Below, piece after piece: positions 48,581 through 60,686 of a DNA stretch of 64,000 nt. The translations under genes and the position numbers were made by a program. Under the pieces are notes generated by a model. That model did no database searches. It saw only the letters and a program-made list of their open reading frames with translations, and had not been told where the DNA came from. This DNA comes from Rhodamnia argentea (lineage: Eukaryota > Streptophyta > Magnoliopsida > Myrtales > Myrtaceae). Within the stretch, counting starts at the first letter, position 1. Each line of letters starts with the position of its first letter. The stretch spans positions 25,165,294 to 25,229,293 of the forward strand of contig NC_063155.1 of assembly GCF_020921035.1 (NCBI RefSeq). Direction: 5' to 3'.

Positions 48581-50338
48581 GAGTGACGTCTTCTCGTACA
48601 CAGACGGGGCAATGGACAAAGTGATGCAAGAAGATATATCAGGTTGAGCGCCTCTGTTTTTTTCTTTTCTTTTCTTAAAATTGCAGAAGGGATGGTGCTG
48701 TTTAGATGATGATTTTGGAGATTTTGGTTTGGTTTTGGTTGGAGTGTCGTGCAGCTCTTTCTTGTCCTTCTTTTGGTCACTCTTTGTTGTGATTCCAACC
48801 GATTTCGGTGAGTTGGCGTTCCACTTTTACTTTATTTGTTCATGCAAAGATGGATTCGATTAACCTGCGAGATGATTCGAAAGAAATCAATCCATCAAAA
48901 CGTCGGAATGGGGTCCCGACATGGTTTGTGGATCCGCAATCATTACTTATCTGATCGACTGTCAGTCAGAAGTAACCAGCCCATCAATACAATTACTTTC
49001 TAAAACTCATCACGAGCTTCGATTATTATTGTGCATTCCATGGATGGTAAGACGGACAAAATCGATCACGATGACAAAAAAAAAAAATACACAAAATGCT
49101 GGGTGTTGCTTTTACGGATGGATCTCACTATTTCTCGACATGTTCGATCCCATAAGAGTGAATCTAGGTATCGATGAAAGTTTGTTATGCCCTCGCCTCA
49201 ATTATAAAAGGCTAGGTGAAATCTGAATGAAGGTAAGAGCTGTCAAGATTCGGGTTCTATATACATTTCTCTCGGTACTCTTCTAAACCCTCTCTTCCCT
49301 GCTCAAGGGCCCATGGCATTGAGACTCTAGAATTTTGGTTCTCATTCAATAAAATTAGCTGTCCTACGAGTACGCTCTTCACTTGTCACTTTGATGAGTA
49401 AATTTTGTGTACAAGAAAGTTTTACAAGGTTAGAGAGGCTTAAATTATCGGTTTAATAGCTTTTGGAGACTAAACAAGCAATCCCTTCGAATGATGAGAG
49501 TAAAGCCCGATGCTGCGGGATAGCGCACCCTCTCTTAAATTTCCATCATCTCCATACATGGATACACTTAATCCATGCTTCAACCGATCCTATCCGATAC
49601 ATTGTCCGTGAAATCAATCTTAAAATTACCTCTTTCTTTTTCCCCTGTTCGACGACGTACGAAAAGCCTTGCTATGAGCTCAATTTAAGAATGAAACGAG
49701 TCCTTTTGAGCTGAACGCACTAGTCATTGATGGTTCGCATCAAATGATAACTCAGTGGACCCTTTTCACAACTCCTGGATCCTACCACTATCCAGCACAC
49801 TCTGATGCCATAATGGCAGTTACTAGGAAAAATGGGTTTCCAGGGGCCCTCTAATCAATCAGAAGAGGCGAAGGAGACACCCACCATGGAGGCGCACTTA
49901 AAAACTGTGGTGAGTGGGGAGCCAGGGAGAATCCCTCTTTGCGAAAGGAAGGAATAAAGAGGCACAATTAGCCCCCAAAGCATTGACCCCATCATGTCTC
50001 CTATGATAAGCTCCCCGCTTTGGGAATTGGAAAATTATGGAGCAACCCATTGCAAATCTTTCTTTCACAGATCCCCATGGCATTAATTCCAATCCCACAC
50101 GATTACTATTACCAATTCAATCCTTTTCAAACAAAAATGCCACATGTAGGGATTTTCGACACTTTTCGAAAAGGCTATTTCATTCATTAACACAACGCTA
50201 TCGAAATGTAGTAAATGAGTCTCGGGATACAAAATATTCCAAAGAGGCGAAGGAGGATAACCCATTTGATTTGGTGACTTCTATCGACAATTCACACAAG
50301 CTCTTATAGAATCACAAGTCTTGAGCTCTATAGATGAT
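48581..50338. other. Intergenic DNA
   Basis: The part nearest 48,581 should hold the glucanase promoter on the minus strand. No protein similarity and no clear repeat was recognised to 50,338. Confidence 0.4.
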
Positions 50339-50762
50339 AGGAAAATTTTTTAAATAAGGGTTTGAAGTGCCAACTTTATTTCAAATAAGAGCCTGAAGAG
50401 ATATGACATTTTCATCATTTGGTGTTTTGAGTTTTTTTCTTTTTTCCTTGTTTTATTCCTTTTTTGATTTTTTATATATATTAAAAAAAAACAGCCCTCT
50501 TGCCTATGGTTGCTGCCTCACCCTTCTTGCCAGTGTCTTTTTTCTTTTAACTTTTTTAAATTTTTTAAAAAACAGAAAAAAGAAAAAATCAAATGACGAA
50601 AATGCCCTTGAGGTCATGCCCTTTTTTTAGACGACATGGCCACTTTATGCTCTTATTTGAAACGAGTTTTACTTCATGCCCTTATTTGAGAAAATAAAAG
50701 CATTTCAGACCCTTATTTGAGAAAATGATGACACTTTGGACCCTTATTTCGAATTTTCCCTA
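50339..50762. mobile_element. Foldback MITE of about 420 bp
   Basis: The left arm starts GGAAAATTTTTTAAATAAGG and the right arm, read in reverse, starts GGGAAAATTCGAAATAAGGG. Further in, CATTTTCATCATTTGG on the left pairs with CAAATGACGAAAATG on the right (about 50,410 and 50,590). The arms contain several spaced copies of TTTCAAATAAG-type words, so the element can fold over most of its length. Arm layout suggests a Mutator-derived MITE. No target duplication was convincing. A related arm lies at about 12.16 kb. Confidence 0.6.
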
Positions 50763-51605
50763 ACATAATATATTGCATAGTCAGTCATCTCCCTCGCACG
50801 TATCGGTTCCTGTAAACTCTTTCTGCAATTGAATCTGAAAGAGGAGGCTCACCCATTTTATGGCGAATGTGGTTTTTTGGCCTCTTCAGAGTCTTAGCCG
50901 AGGAGGCACCAGGGGGACGACCGCACAAAATCCACTGCGAAAGCTAAACCCGTCATTTGCATCCAACAACTACAGAGCTAAACCTGTTCAACCGAATGCT
51001 AAATTCTAGGGCAAAAAAGCACTTTAGGTTGAGAGCTTGGGTCTCCGACTGGAACATGCTCTCATCAGCCCACCATTGACAAAAGGGTCCTTGAAGTCGT
51101 CTGGCTGCACATCAATAACAGTCCTGTTCCCACAATCATTCAAAGATAATGGTCAAAAAGAGCTGTCCTGGGGGTCTTCATAGTCATGCCAATTGCCTAA
51201 TGTTTGGCTCTATGAGCAAATAAAGCTTCCAAAATCCCACTTTCTCTCCTTTCCAAGCAAACTACACCTCCCCTTTCTTCCGCAGCAATGACACCCAAGA
51301 GATCTCTTTTGCATCTTTACCTCCTGCTTTACCCGTAGAACGTATCTTCTCTCTTTGTTTAAAACTCCCACAAAAAAAACAAAAACAGAAAAGAAAAGAA
51401 AAATGAAGGAACACTTGAAATCCAACTCAACACATGCGCTTCCCCCTTGTCGAGGGCAATGCTTTTGTAATAATAAATCATCTTTGCCTTCACTCAAAGA
51501 ACAAAGCAGTTTGGACACTACTAATAGTACTAGTCCTCATATAAACACACAGCCCCAAGGCACTTCCATTTTCCTCTTCTCGGTCCCAACGCAATACCCA
51601 GCACC
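50763..51605. other. Intergenic DNA and promoter of the small membrane-protein gene
   Basis: Nothing coding was recognised. The stretch before 51,605 is pyrimidine-rich, as in many plant leaders, but I could not place a TATA box with confidence. Confidence 0.4.
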
Positions 51606-52064
51606 ATGTCATCACAACTACAGCAGCAGCAGCAGCCAACCCCAACCACCACCCAGCAGCCTCTCCTGATGAACCCCTACAATGTCCCGGGTCAGCCACC
51701 GCCCGTGTCCCGGACCCACTCCGACGGGTCTTTCGGGGGGGTCTTCATAGTGCTCGCCGTGATAGTCCTGGTGTCCGCCGTGGCTTGCTGCCTTGGCCGG
51801 TTCTGCGGTCGCCAGAAGCCAAAGGGAGCGGGCAAGAAACACGCAGTGGCTGCCGCCGCTCGGCCCCGCAAGGAGAGTGATATCGAGTTCGGGTTCGATC
51901 ACAAGAAGATCCGGACGGCCAATAGGCCGGTCAGGTATGGAGAGTACAAAGGGAACAACAACAGTAAGCCAGGTTTAGATGGTGGTTTTGTCTTCGACTT
52001 CGAGAAAGGAAGCAAGATGATGCCTCCTAATGACTACGATGGCGAGCCCCCGGTCGGGCCATGA
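51606..52064 (+). CDS. Small single-pass membrane protein of unknown function
   Basis: Single exon, 152 residues. A Gln/Pro/Thr-rich N-terminus (LQQQQQPTPTTTQQPLL) is followed by one membrane span at residues 45-64 (GVFIVLAVIVLVSAVACCLG). Next come a Cys/Arg segment (RFCGRQKPKG), a basic stretch, and an acidic-ended cytosolic tail (DIEFGFDHKK, FVFDFEKGSK). Plants have many small uncharacterised proteins with this layout, where a span ending CxLGRxCxR is followed by a basic tail; I cannot name a function. Codon use is GC-rich at third positions, like the other genes here and unlike the flanks, which supports a real coding region. No signal peptide is apparent, so the span probably acts as the membrane anchor. 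Confidence 0.8.
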   Translation: MSSQLQQQQQPTPTTTQQPLLMNPYNVPGQPPPVSRTHSDGSFGGVFIVLAVIVLVSAVACCLGRFCGRQKPKGAGKKHAVAAAARPRKESDIEFGFDHKKIRTANRPVRYGEYKGNNNSKPGLDGGFVFDFEKGSKMMPPNDYDGEPPVGP

Positions 52065-53758
52065 AGGTATCGGTACACACAAACTGAAGGAGACAATTAC
52101 GTAGCTTCATATGTATCTGTCATGTCTCGTGATGGATTCTATTTCTTTCAGAAATTTCTCTTTAATGTTTGTAATGTTTGCTTGTAGTTCTGTAGAACTT
52201 GCACTCTTGTTATATGGATAGTTGGAGAAGGGAATTGCTTGTCCAGTCCACTTATCAAACTAGAAAAATATTGCTTCAACCTAGTCCATTCAACACAGAT
52301 CGCTGTCCGAACTTGCCCAGACGATTTGCGGGCCTATTGGCCTTGAGTCGTCGTACCCGATCCGGTCAGTCCTAGGTTATCGCCTGAGCCTGCTAAAAAA
52401 TATACATATGGACTCGGGTTCGACTTGGGTTCGATCGGCGTTGTTGGCTTAGCCTTATTCAAGCCCGTTCAAAAGTGGTCTTAGGGCCGATTTCACTTGG
52501 GCAAGCCGGAGCGAGCCCGTTGACCGTTGGACTTTCGATGAGCAGTTCACATGGGAGCACTTGGACAAGGTCTATGCCTAGTATTATGCTTAGCTCAATC
52601 TAGCCAGGCCTAATCACCAAGGTTTGTGATTCTATAATCTTGAGTTCGGTACGGCGAAATGGAATGGAACGAAACGAACGGTTGTAATATTTTTGGTAAT
52701 TACTGGTGATAATTGTTTCTTAGGTATGATTTATGACCATTATTATTTAGCTATAATAAAAATAATCAAGCATTGTTCATCATGTATGTTCGCATCAACA
52801 AACTATTAATCTTATTATCTTATTAGGAATGCCTTCAAACCAAACCAGATCAAACATAAGGGTCGCTGATCGAGGCTAGACTTGCTCGCACTCCTTTACC
52901 AGATCTCTCTTTAATGGTCACTTTCTCTTTTCAAACTCCACAAGCAAATGATTCGCTAGTTTCATAAACTCTTCATCCGTGTCAGACAATGATTAGAGAG
53001 AAAAAAGGGAGAATTTGAGCAGAATCTGTATACTCTGTACGTACGCTCTTCACTCCCGAATTAATTCGATGCCTTCGTGCGATTAATTAGATGTCGCGTC
53101 CGAACGATTGTGTTACTTGTTTTCCCTCTTTTGGAAGATTCGGTTGGCGCAACATCTTCATCGGTGGCATTGTTTCGCTCAGAGCATTACGCGCAACTGA
53201 TTGATTTCCTTTGGACGCCATTTGAAATTCTCCGCCCTGCACTCGTTTGAAAGAGAGGCTCTGAATAGTGAATTTGGGATCAGAGCTTCTCATTTCCATG
53301 TTATGTGACTAATAAGCAAAATTGGAAAACGTCCTCTTTGAACGTCGAGTTAAATCAAGACAAGGCCACAATCCCAGAACTTGCTCTGTAACTATAACCA
53401 GACACCCGCTTACGAAAAAATCACAATGGGGTCTCTCTCAATAGCTTATTGTGGCGAATGTACCCTTGGATTAACATGATGAACTCCTCGTATTGTACAT
53501 GCTTCTTTCGTGACTCGCAAAGGGTCTCTTGAATCCGACTCACAGCCTACGTGTTTCCCGTGCCCCGACCGACGCTGCCAGTCATTCGGGGGAAACAAAA
53601 TGAAACAACACATCACACACTGGTGTCCTGGTCGATGATCTCACGCGAATACCGAGCAGAGGCCTTACATTCAGCTGAGGCCTTCCCCTGCTGCCGTATG
53701 TTCGCTATGCACAGAGGGAAGGAGCTCATAAGCACACATGTGCAGGGTCTTGTCGCCT
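52065..53758. other. Intergenic DNA with hAT-like repeat remnants
   Basis: The first 200 bases look like the 3' untranslated region of the small membrane-protein gene. At about 52,330-52,620 the words GACTCGGGTTCGACTTGG, AGCCCGTT and GGGCAAGCC recur in both orientations, the style of subterminal DNA in plant hAT-type MITEs, but no ends were defined. The rest shows nothing recognisable. Confidence 0.35.
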
Positions 53759-56700
53759 TCAACCAAACCTGCGCACGCCATGACTCCCTGGGGCCCCAGG
53801 AAATCGCTTCCCTGAGTGTAGTGGGTTCATAGCTCGAGTCTCAGATTCACCACTCGTGAAGTCGCTCGAACTGTCCTGAGACTTCCACGGAATCTTTTGA
53901 TCCCCAGAAACCTCTCTAGAGCTGTAATCTCCACTGTATGGTCCATAGTCCGAGCTATTGCCGCTGCCAAGAGCCATCCTTCTGAATCTCATTATGTCTT
54001 CATTATACTGGCCTGAATCATACATGGTGCTCTGACCATATTTCACCCCGTTTGTCAGATCAGACATATCGCCATCAGTGTCGAGTGCTCTTACAACCTG
54101 AGTAAAACGCCACATAATTAGTTGTTCGGATCTGCAACAGGGGCCTATACTTTTCACTGGTGATCATGAAAATGCTGGGTGACCATATTTGAACAAATAA
54201 AGCAGCTCAAGTGAAGCAAACTCCCAGCATAATCTTGATGATCAGTCACTTTTGCTTGAAAATCTGAAAACCAATTTAAACTAGTGTAGGGAGAGTTCAT
54301 CATTTCTGCTACCTGAACCATGCGAGGCCTCTTTGCAGCAGAATGGCGTGTACAAGCTGCGGCTGCCTCAATCATTCTGAGCATTTCACCCTCCACATAA
54401 CACTTCTCTAGCCGGGGATCCACTACCTCGCTCAAGTCCCCAGTTTCAAGGGCTCGGATTAGCAACGGACGAGCCTACCATCATCAGATCAGCAGCTAGT
54501 CATTTGACGGTAGATCATTCATAGCGTTTGGTAGTCTGTGCTCGTAGTTAAAATTGTTCATTATCTTTCTTCATTTAAGGAAATTTGACCAAAGTTACTC
54601 TAGGACCAAACGGATATCCCGGTTGTTTCAACAATACAACATGGCACTTGTAAACAATCTGAAAGGCAGAAATTTCTGCATGGTTCTTACCCACTCAACC
54701 AAACTTTCATCACCCAAAGGCTGAGTTGCATCAACAGGTTTACGGCCAGTGATGAGCTCTAAAAGCACAACCCCAAAGGAGAAAACATCTGATCTATCAG
54801 TCAGTTTCCCGCTAGATGCATACTCCGGTGCCAGGTACCTGTAAGCCAAAATTGAAACATTGAAGAAAGAGCAAATGAAGTAACACAAACCCAACTCTTG
54901 TTCTACTGATGGAGCAAACTGCACTAGACGTTTGGAACAAAAAGTTGAGGAATCCTGGCATTCAACATATTGGTGATTTTGGAATTCCGATATCATTAGT
55001 TAAAGCCACAAATCCAGTCTTTTACCATCTGGAGAAAGTAAAATAAAGGAAGCGGGTAACGGAAAGCTGACAATTCTTTTAGTTTTAGAAAATATATTAT
55101 GTAAGGCGCCAAGTACCCTGATATTTGATCCTTCTACCCTGTTATACGCAGTTTATAAGATATCAGTTCCTGTTAGATACCTGCAACACATTTGCATCCT
55201 TATTCATAAGCCAGTTCTATCATTTGACATAGAAGAGTACTGAAGTTGAGATGAGAAATTCCTGTGGATCTCTATGCTTTTGTGTTATCAGTCTGTCAAG
55301 CAACACTCACCCAAATGTCCCCATGACTCTTGTGGATACATGAGTATTAGCGTCGTTCGTTAGTTTGGCAAGTCCAAAATCTGCTACCTGTGTTTGAGAA
55401 GATAACATATTAGAACCCCCTAGCTGTTAAATTATTCAAAGTGCATTTTGGTATTGAGAGAGAGGGGTCGAGAAGTGAAGCATATAAATACCTGTGCTTC
55501 AAAGGCATCATCCAACAGAATGTTTGCTGACTTAATGTCTCGGTGGATAATCTTTAGATGGCCTGTAGAACATAAGATACGAAGAAAGAGAGTAATTAGA
55601 TATGCTATACTTTAGCTTTTGAGCTAGATCAACAAGGGTTTTATGTACTTCAAAAAACTCAATAGTCTCACAGACAGCCTATACATCCATCTTAGTAGGG
55701 TGATGTATGCTAGCATGGGTATAGAATAGATTACTACAGTGCAATGGATGCTTCTTTCCACCTCAATCTGCCTATGTATTAATGAGTTCCTGGACATTAT
55801 GAGTCAGCTTTGAAGGGGGTACATGCGATCACTCTTGAAGACAAGTGAAATACGTACAATCTTCGTGTAGGTATGCCAGACCCTTTGCAGAGCCGAGGGC
55901 GATCTTGACTCTTTTGGTCCATTCCAGAGCTGGCAATCCTTTCTCTGATGTGAAAAACCAGTGTGCTTGTGAGTATTAAAAGGAGAAAGAGACTCTTATC
56001 CTACGAAAAGGAAGGCAAAGACTTTGCTGACCGTGCAAATGGTGCTCAAGAGTTTGGTTGGGGACGAATTCGTATATAAGCAACCTCTGGTTCTCGGCAA
56101 TGGAATAGCCCACCAAAGACACCAAATGCCGATGATGAACCCTACTGATAATCTCTACTTCAGCCCTGAATTCCCTGTCCCCCTGGCCACTGCCTGCCTT
56201 GAGCTGCTTGACAGCAACTACTTTCCCATCCGGCAGCCAACCCTTGTAAACGCACCCAAAGCCACCCTCGCCAATGATGTTTTGACGAGAAAATCCATTG
56301 GTTATTTCCATCAATTCTTCATAAGTGAAGAAGCTCTTGGAACTTGCTATTACACCGGAGTCTGGTCCACCTCCGTGGTACATGTTCCCTCCCTTCTGAC
56401 TCCCGTAGCCATTTTCGATAGATGAATTCTGGGCTTGCGATGCATAGTAGGGACCTGATTGGCCTGTTACACCCTTCATATGCGCTTGCTGCCCATAGTA
56501 ATATTTATCTGCATAAGAGATTAAGGAGGAGAATATCAAAACCGTATGAATATGCACTCAGTATCAGAGAAAAGAGGCAATGATTTTTCTACCTGATTGC
56601 ATTGAGAAGCTAGTGGGCGGGACATACTGCGAGGCAAAAGCGCCCTCTTTTCTCTTTCTCCGCCTGGTAACTAAGAAAACCAAAGCGACAAGTGCGATGA

Positions 56701-57499
56701 CAAAAACTCCGCCAACAGCCACGCCGACAGCAGTGGTAGTGCTTCCAGAGGATGTGCTTGATCCTCCTGAACTGGAATTGCTGGTGGAACTCGGAAGTCT
56801 ACTAGATGTTTGAGATGGAGGAGTTGACCCGGATGTTCTTGTGGGGGTCGAACTGGTCGGTGTTGTGGGTGGCGACCCGCTAGCTGAAGGAACCGGTGGA
56901 GGGGAATTAGATGCTATTGGTGGAGACAGTCCGATACTGGAAGTCGGCAGAGGGGGACTGATAGCTGGTACTGGAACTGCACCTGTGCCACTCACCGGTG
57001 CGGGAGGCGGAGGAGGTGAAAGCTGGTCAGAGGTTGGAGGTGATCCGGACGGAGTCGAAGATTGCTGAGGGGAGGGAGGCGGAGATGTTGGAGGTGGGGG
57101 TGGCGGAGAAGGTGGTGAGGAACCCAAATTAGACGTAGGTGCTGGTGGCGGGGAAGCTTTAGGAGGCGGTGTTGTTTGGGGAGGTGCCGAGGGCTTTGGT
57201 GGGGAACTCGATGGTGGTGGGGGACTAGGAGGTGAAACGCTCGCATTGGAAGGAGGCGAGGAGGCGGATGAGTTGGAACTAGGCGGCGGCGGAGACGGCG
57301 GTGGCACAGCGGGTGGGGAAGTCGAACTGGGCGGCGGCGCTGCAACCGACAATGACCCGTTGGAGTCATTGGCAGATGCAGGGGAGGAGGAGGTCAGTGG
57401 CGACGGCGGAGAGACGGGAGTGGAACCGTCTTGGGTTGAAGTTAAGTTAAATGGGGCGGAGGTCGAATTTGAAGGACCGGGCGCTCCTGAGATAGACAT
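53759..57499 (-). CDS. Proline-rich extensin-like receptor kinase (PERK)
   Basis: Eight exons: 57499-56593, 56508-56032, 55944-55858, 55562-55492, 55387-55311, 54838-54691, 54474-54313 and 54097-53759. They give 755 residues with all phases consistent. Residues 1-250 form the Pro/Ser-rich extracellular region with many SPPPP- and SPPS-type motifs, thought to contact the cell wall. A membrane span lies at about 256-277 ([15 protein letters not shown]), followed by RRRKRK. The Ser/Thr kinase domain covers about 376-640: glycine loop GEGGFG 382-387, Lys403 in VAVK, HRD with Asp499, DFG at 517-519, and [20 protein letters not shown]. All catalytic residues are present, so it should be active. The C-terminal tail is Gly/Ser/Asp-rich, as in PERKs. 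As in the family, there is no classical N-terminal signal peptide. The kinase introns sit as expected between conserved motifs. Confidence 0.95.
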
Positions 57500-58539
57500 G
57501 ATGCCCTTTCCTCTCTCTTTTTTTTTTGTGCCAGAATTTGACGGTTTCTTCAGTCCATTTTAACCAAAACAGATCGCCTCATGATCTCGAGGAACTCGTT
57601 CCCTTTCCCGCGGCTGTTCAGAATCACAGCCCCGCGCGACTCCGGCTTGAGGCGAGCACGTTCCGGTTCTCTTCCCCCACCCAACCTCTCTGTGCCTCCG
57701 TCGTCCTTCCTTCTCGGAAAACTCAGGTGGTTTCGAACAAGATGGCGATCAAATGCGGAACATTGCACACCGCGCGAATCGTGCCACACCGTCACCCTCG
57801 AACAAGATGGGAATGGTGCAGAGAACCGGACAAAGGGAAATCAAAATGGAACCTGGGTCATGCGGGAGCAATGCCGGTCGGAATACCCAGGCGATGCAAT
57901 GCTGTCGGGGAGGGGGAGGAGGAGGAGAGATAGATTTTGGCAAAGAGGATCGAATGAAGGCGAGGTTCCCAACCCTTGAAATTCTGAGGAAAAAGGTTTA
58001 ATTTAGGGAGAGGGAGAGACAAAGATGGTAATGGCTCGACACGAACAGTATGTAATGCAATGTCCAATTTTTTTTCGGGGAAGTGGCGAGGGTTACTGGG
58101 AGGCACGATTCTGTTAAGACTAACTAACTAACTAACTACCGCTCTTCTTTTTTTTTCTTGTTTTTTGTTTTTTTTTTTTTTTTCTTTTTTTCCTTAATTT
58201 TATTGGGAGAATGAACGCTCTCTCCTTGACTCTCGGGTTACCGCGCAACATACTGCGCGGGTCCCATTACGTTTCCCTCTCTTTTCCCTTGTTTCCCCGA
58301 TCCCTCTCGTTCTCCCGTGCCACGTCATCTCCTCCGACCAACCACCCTCGTCGGGGCCCCACTCAAGACCCATCTTCAATAAACACGGCCTAATGGCTCT
58401 TCATTCTTGATTAGAGGTTTTAGTCGATTGAAGCAAACTGAAAATGATTTCTAGTCAATGGCATTTCACCATTCGAAACCAAAAGATAATTTGGTGGGTT
58501 CGATTATTAATTGAGCCCAAAGGTGGGCATGCGTTTTGG
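57500..58539. other. PERK upstream region
   Basis: GC-richer DNA with a T-rich run directly upstream of the ATG, a TAAC tetramer repeat at about 58,110-58,134, and a long T-rich block at 58,147-58,200. Overlapping open frames on both strands at 57,520-58,000 have no recognisable similarity and probably reflect base composition of the leader or promoter. Confidence 0.45.
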
Positions 58540-59275
58540 TTAGGGACGAGCATAATTCTAACATAGAATCGGGAATGCCGATTACTCGTTATGGTGAGAC
58601 TTAGTGCAATTCTTGATCCCATATTTTTAGGAACTCGTACTATGCAGTTTGCTTTCTTGTTCCTTGGGGAACCGGATTGTGAACCTACGAGACCCTAAAA
58701 TAGAAACATAATGAGTGAATGTTTTATTTAATCTCTACTATTATTATTAGATATAGATTGTCTTAACAGGGAGACTATCATTAGTAAATAGAGTTTACGG
58801 GCTGTAGGGGAATGGATATATGTACTAAGGCTTTCCAACAATGAATAGGATTTTGATTTAAAAATTTTATTAAGTGATTGACTATGTTTATTGTTTCTTT
58901 TGATTTCGGTTGGTTAAAATTTGGAGAAAATTTTCATGGATGATTGAGGACTCTAAAGTTCTATAATTCATGCTTTACATTACGTGTTTTGAAATTTTGT
59001 TTGAATTTTTATTATGTGTTTATCTTTTATGGATTGTTGCTATTAGAAAATGAGAACTTTTAATTTTTGTTGTTGCGTTCACTTTCATATTACTTAACTG
59101 AAAACGAAATAAAATGAAAAATGAAGTCGACCGTTCCAAATAGACCTAGGAACCGACTTTAGAACCTGCGACATGGTAGATTCAAAGTTTAAAAAAATGA
59201 GGAGCCAATTCGGACGGATAGGTTTGGGGTTTGAGGCGAAACTTGAACGGAACTTATAATCGCTCACCGCTAACT
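58540..59275. mobile_element. Possible hAT-type non-autonomous element
   Basis: The left sequence TTAGGGACGAGCATAATTCT (58,540) and the right sequence read in reverse, TTAGCGGTGAGCGATTATAA (ending about 59,273), form an imperfect inverted repeat of the common plant hAT form (T/CAGGGGTGAGCA). The ~730-bp interior is AT-rich, with GGTTCC-type words near the ends and no transposase. No clear 8-bp target duplication was found. Confidence 0.42.
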
Positions 59276-60575
59276 TGTATCGCAAATTAGATACATTGCC
59301 TCCGTTGACCACACGTTTGATTTTGGAAGCTTCGAATAGGCCAATTCACTTCTTTTGGGCTAAGGATGTCAAAATGCCAGCGAGACTTGAGTTGCGATTA
59401 TTATGTTAATGGGGGTCAACGATATCAACTTCTAGATATTTTCTTTTAGCAGCAACTTCTAGATTTGTAAGCACATTAAGAAACCGCCCCCATTTTTCTA
59501 ATATCGGAAACTTGAAAAACACGTAAGTATAGCAAGTTCGTTAGTGTTTGCCACGGCACATAATATGATGGCTTAAATTTGTCCCGCAAGTCAATCTCCC
59601 GAATTAGTCGCTCGCCACACTAATCCTAAATTAGTCATTAGCTTAATTCGTCAAGCGCAAGGGCAGTCGAGTTTTGTGCCTAAATATGAGAAGCGACTTG
59701 AGTTTAATGTATATAATCGAGATATCATGTGATACATTAATTGCAAAGTAAAATGTTGGAGAAAATCCTTAATTTCCGAAGGATTTTATGCCTGCAAATT
59801 AGAAAAGAGGGGCAATTCAACATTAGCCTCGCAAAGTGCAAAGAAATTATCGCATTACGCATAATAACCCTAAGATCGAGAGAATGATGATAACTTAATT
59901 ATTAATTTTTTTTTTCTAACGATGAATAAGCAGTGACGATTCAAGAAGGGATATAAAAGTAATAGATTGATTTGTCAATGCAAAAAGAAATATGTAGCAT
60001 GATATAGATTACCTAAATTCTTGTCATTCCAATAAAAGGGAAAAAAGAGCAGATTAAACAAGATTGGCAATTTATTTGGTCAATCTCCAATTTAAATTCC
60101 ACGTCATTCGACCGGAAAAGGCGGCACCACGGGGTGACATCATGCATGAGGTCAGACAAAAACGTGCGACCCGCATCTCCCATCTCGACCCGCACGAGTC
60201 AGCCCGACCAACATCCTCGCCACTCACGTATTTGACGACCTCCACCTAAACAAAAACACCAAAAAAAAAAAAAGAAGAAGAAGAAAATCGCCTCTTTCCT
60301 TAATATTAGAAAGGTCAAACCCCTCCTGACCCAAACACGAGTGGCGTGATTCACGAGCGGGTCGGGTTCCCGCTATCGGGTCGGAGCCCCGGTTCGGAAG
60401 CTTCCTAGTTCACGCGGATAGAGAGAGCCAGCTTTCCGTCCGCCCCAAGAAAGTGAAACTTCCTCGTGAACGAACCAGTCGCAACGCATTCATACAGCTT
60501 TAAATTCAGAGGGTTTGAAGCTTCGTAGCCGTCTCCCTCCACCCAACTGTATTTATTCCTCCTCCTTCACGCCCC
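59276..60575. other. Intergenic DNA and promoter of the DUF1645 gene
   Basis: AT-rich with no recognisable protein to about 60,250, then GC-richer promoter DNA. No clear TATA box was placed. Confidence 0.4.
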
Positions 60576-60578
60576 CCC

Positions 60579-60604
60579 TCTCTCTCTCTATCTCTCTCTC
60601 TCTA
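60579..60604 (+). repeat. CT microsatellite in the DUF1645 gene leader
   Basis: A short (CT)n run with one A interruption lies about 85-110 bases upstream of the start codon, presumably in the 5' untranslated region. Confidence 0.65.
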
Positions 60605-60686
60605 TACCCACTTCTCAATCGTTTTCGCATAGGCAATCCAGTTTCCAGAGAAGCTGATTCCAATTCCATCATCACCAGCACCGGAA

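Noticed and set aside
56992-57563. Open frames opposite or out of phase with the PERK proline-rich region
   Set aside because: Low-complexity codons for Pro and Ser leave all frames open; the Gly/Glu-rich or His/Leu-rich products are artefacts.
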